A stretch of DNA of 64,000 nt, from positions 47,793-111,792 of the forward strand of contig JBLHLC010000012.1 of assembly GCA_047619685.1 (NCBI GenBank), written 5' to 3'. A program made the position numbers and the translations under genes. Of the stretch, positions 62,796 through 64,000 are shown piece after piece; positions within the stretch are counted from its first letter, which is position 1; each line of letters starts with the position of its first letter. The notes under the pieces were generated by a model. That model ran no database searches and was not told the DNA's origin. It saw nothing but the letters and a program-made list of their open reading frames with translations. This DNA comes from JABDJZ01 sp047619685. GTDB taxonomy: Bacteria; Bacteroidota; Rhodothermia; Rhodothermales; UBA10348.

Positions 62796-63125
62796 ATGCT
62801 CGGCGACGGAATTACCAAGCTCTACTACACCATCGGAGAGGTTGCCTCTCTGGTAGACGAGGAGACCCACGTGCTCCGGTACTGGGAAACCGAGTTTCCG
62901 GACCTGAGGCCGCGGAAGAACCGCGCCGGCAACCGCGTCTATATCAACGAGGATATCGACCTCATCTACCGGATTCGGCGACTGCTCCGGGAAGACAAGT
63001 TCACCATTGAGGGGGCCCGGCAGCAGCTGAAGAAGGCGGATCCGGGGCGGTTTGCGCCCGCTGCGGCCAAGGATTTGAAGGAGCTGCGGGCGTTTATGGT
63101 GCGGGTGCTGGACCGGATCAAGTAA
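62796..63125 (+). CDS. MerR-family transcriptional regulator
   Basis: 109 residues from ATG 62796 (MLGDGITKLYYTIGEVASLV); the longer frame overlaps the divergent permease gene. The winged helix-turn-helix and the following helices are clear (about 9-80: YYTIGEVASLVDEETHVLRYWETEFPDLRP, RRLLREDKFTIEGARQQLK). A ligand-binding domain is lacking, as in many small MerR proteins. It lies between the permease and a DinB gene, but no operator is identified. Confidence 0.9.
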   Translation: MLGDGITKLYYTIGEVASLVDEETHVLRYWETEFPDLRPRKNRAGNRVYINEDIDLIYRIRRLLREDKFTIEGARQQLKKADPGRFAPAAAKDLKELRAFMVRVLDRIK

Positions 63126-63171
63126 CGGGAGGCCTTGCAGGCGTCTTTACCCCATCTGGCACACGGATGCA

Positions 63172-63663
63172 CTAGGCACCCATGAGGCCCTTGCGCCCCA
63201 TGCATTTGGCCATGACCGCGAGTTGGCCGATGTGGTAGGATTCGTGCATCGCAAAGAAGGCGATGAGGTCCATCATGTTGGGATCGCCGCCCGGGACCGG
63301 AATAGGGGAGTCCTTCATGAGGTCATCCATCTTCAGCGCCTCGAAGCCCGCGATCATGGCCTCCGAGATCTCGGCGAAGGCGTCCATCAACTCGCCGATG
63401 GGCGGGCACGGGTTGTCCTCGTTGAACTGCGCGGCCAGCCTGAAGTCGCCGAAAGCACCCCAGTCAGGGACAGGGGTGTCGATCCCCAGGGTTTTGGCCA
63501 GATTCAGGCGGGAGGTCACGATGTGACCTATCACCCGATCATAGGAATTGCAATTCTCCATCTTGAAGGATGCCAATGCGGGATCCAGGTCCAGGACTGC
63601 ATTGCGGAGCATCCAGGCGTTGTGCCAGAAGATCTTGATGGCGGGGGCAAGTGGGTGGGTCAT
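63172..63663 (-). CDS. DinB-superfamily protein
   Basis: 163 residues. Four-helix-bundle pattern with metal-binding histidines: an early one (RVIGHIVTSRLNL) and the late pair in FAMHESYHIGQLAVM. Related proteins are thiol-dependent metalloenzymes or of unknown role. Stands alone, facing the MerR gene. Confidence 0.86.
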   Translation of the reverse strand: MTHPLAPAIKIFWHNAWMLRNAVLDLDPALASFKMENCNSYDRVIGHIVTSRLNLAKTLGIDTPVPDWGAFGDFRLAAQFNEDNPCPPIGELMDAFAEISEAMIAGFEALKMDDLMKDSPIPVPGGDPNMMDLIAFFAMHESYHIGQLAVMAKCMGRKGLMGA

Positions 63664-63802
63664 GGTTCTTGCTGGGTGCGGTCGGGCAAGCCGGCGCTTC
63701 TTCGTAGAGGATTCGCTCAGAAGTTCGGGATTGTACGGAAAATCGCAAGGTTTTGCTTCCGTATATTACCGGAGTCGTCTGGCCACACCTAGGCGGCATT
63801 TT

Positions 63803-63876
63803 CGGGGCGTGGCGCAGTCCGGTAGCGCACTTGGCTGGGGGTCAAGGGGTCGCAGGTTCAAATCCTGCCGTCCCGA
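63803..63876 (+). tRNA. tRNA-Pro(GGG)
   Basis: 74 nt with the discriminator A at 63876; CCA not encoded. Acceptor stem pairs CGGGGCG with CGTCCCG, D arm TGGCGCAGTCCGGTAGCGCA, anticodon stem CTTGG/TCAAG with loop CTGGGGG (anticodon GGG), T loop TTCAAAT. A strong terminator follows. Confidence 0.95.
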
Positions 63877-63905
63877 CACTGGAAACATTGTTTCCGGGTC
63901 TCTGA

Positions 63906-63940
63906 GGGCACTTGGTAGAACACTACCAGGTGCCCTTTTT
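63906..63940 (+). terminator. Rho-independent terminator after tRNA-Pro
   Basis: A 13-bp stem (63906-63918 pairing with 63923-63935, one G-U pair) with a 4-base loop AACA and a run of five T. It ends the tRNA-Pro transcript. Confidence 0.85.
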
Positions 63941-64000
63941 GCGTCTGGTAGGGATGTGAGACAGAAGTGCTGTTACATATTTGCTCCAATCGGCTGACTG

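Noticed and set aside
1..64000. CRISPR arrays, insertion sequences, prophage or integrase genes
   Set aside because: No regularly spaced repeats, transposases, integrases or phage structural genes were seen anywhere in the window.

Overview
The window is GC-rich, gene-dense bacterial chromosome with no plasmid, phage or insertion-sequence signature. Several traits point to the Bacteroidota/Rhodothermota side of the tree. There are secreted proteins with C-terminal sorting-type beta domains (the subtilase at 14797-16455 and the lamin-tail protein at 7473-9566), a Bacteroidota-type NagB-deacetylase fusion, bacilliredoxin, a LuxC-type acyl-CoA reductase, many lipoproteins, and little Shine-Dalgarno signal. 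The assignment is an inference from gene content; the window holds no rRNA or other marker that fixes the species.

Layout. 1-3054: a fixABCX-type electron-transfer flavoprotein operon (the first gene is cut by the window edge), followed by a rhomboid protease. 3822-9566 (minus): DksA-like zinc-finger protein, ClpC, an IscA/ErpA-type Fe-S protein and a secreted lamin-tail protein. 9643-11346: DUF2339 membrane protein. 11358-17429 (minus): M20 amidohydrolase, VWA membrane protein, secreted subtilase and Na+/Ca2+ exchanger, largely overlapping. 17481-20969 (minus): cytidine deaminase, a short accessory-type SecA and a lipoprotein. 21171-28300: a small protein, two class A beta-lactamase-fold hydrolases, a secreted PEP-synthase/glucan-dikinase-like protein and an MFS permease. 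28557-30347: an SUMF1-like lipoprotein and a tRNA-Leu(UAA) split by a group I intron. 30467-37533: serine hydrolase, small unknown proteins, alpha/beta hydrolase, PPC-domain protein, gamma-glutamyltransferase. 37746-38573: a broken nifJ remnant. 38711-43583: wax-ester synthase-like acyltransferase, NagB-deacetylase fusion, threonine aldolase, GreA. 43808-51008: YtxH-like protein, bacilliredoxin, APC-EIIA-RCK fusion permease, thiolase, CrcB, acyl-CoA reductase, NifU-N protein and two membrane proteins. 51102-54797: adenylate kinase, prenyl synthase, HPr and Enzyme I. 54872-60900: a peptidase-propeller-barrel envelope protein, a PQQ-propeller lipoprotein, a PEGA-like protein, YqeY and CvpA. 60897-63663: a putative barrel protein, a DMT permease, a MerR regulator and a DinB-fold protein. 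63803-63876: tRNA-Pro with a terminator.

How the genes fit together. The electron-transfer flavoprotein, thiolase, acyl-CoA reductase and acyltransferase fit fatty-acid and storage-lipid metabolism. ClpC, DksA-like, GreA, bacilliredoxin and the Fe-S assembly proteins are housekeeping and stress functions. HPr and Enzyme I sit without sugar-specific PTS permeases, and the only EIIA-like domain in view is fused to an amino-acid-type permease, suggesting regulatory rather than sugar-uptake phosphotransfer.

The best-supported unusual feature is the ~226-nt group I intron inside tRNA-Leu(UAA). Next are the apparently exported dikinase-like protein, the short SecA with a hydrophobic tail, the cytidine deaminase with its active half at the C-terminus, and the nifJ remnant carrying an in-frame amber codon.
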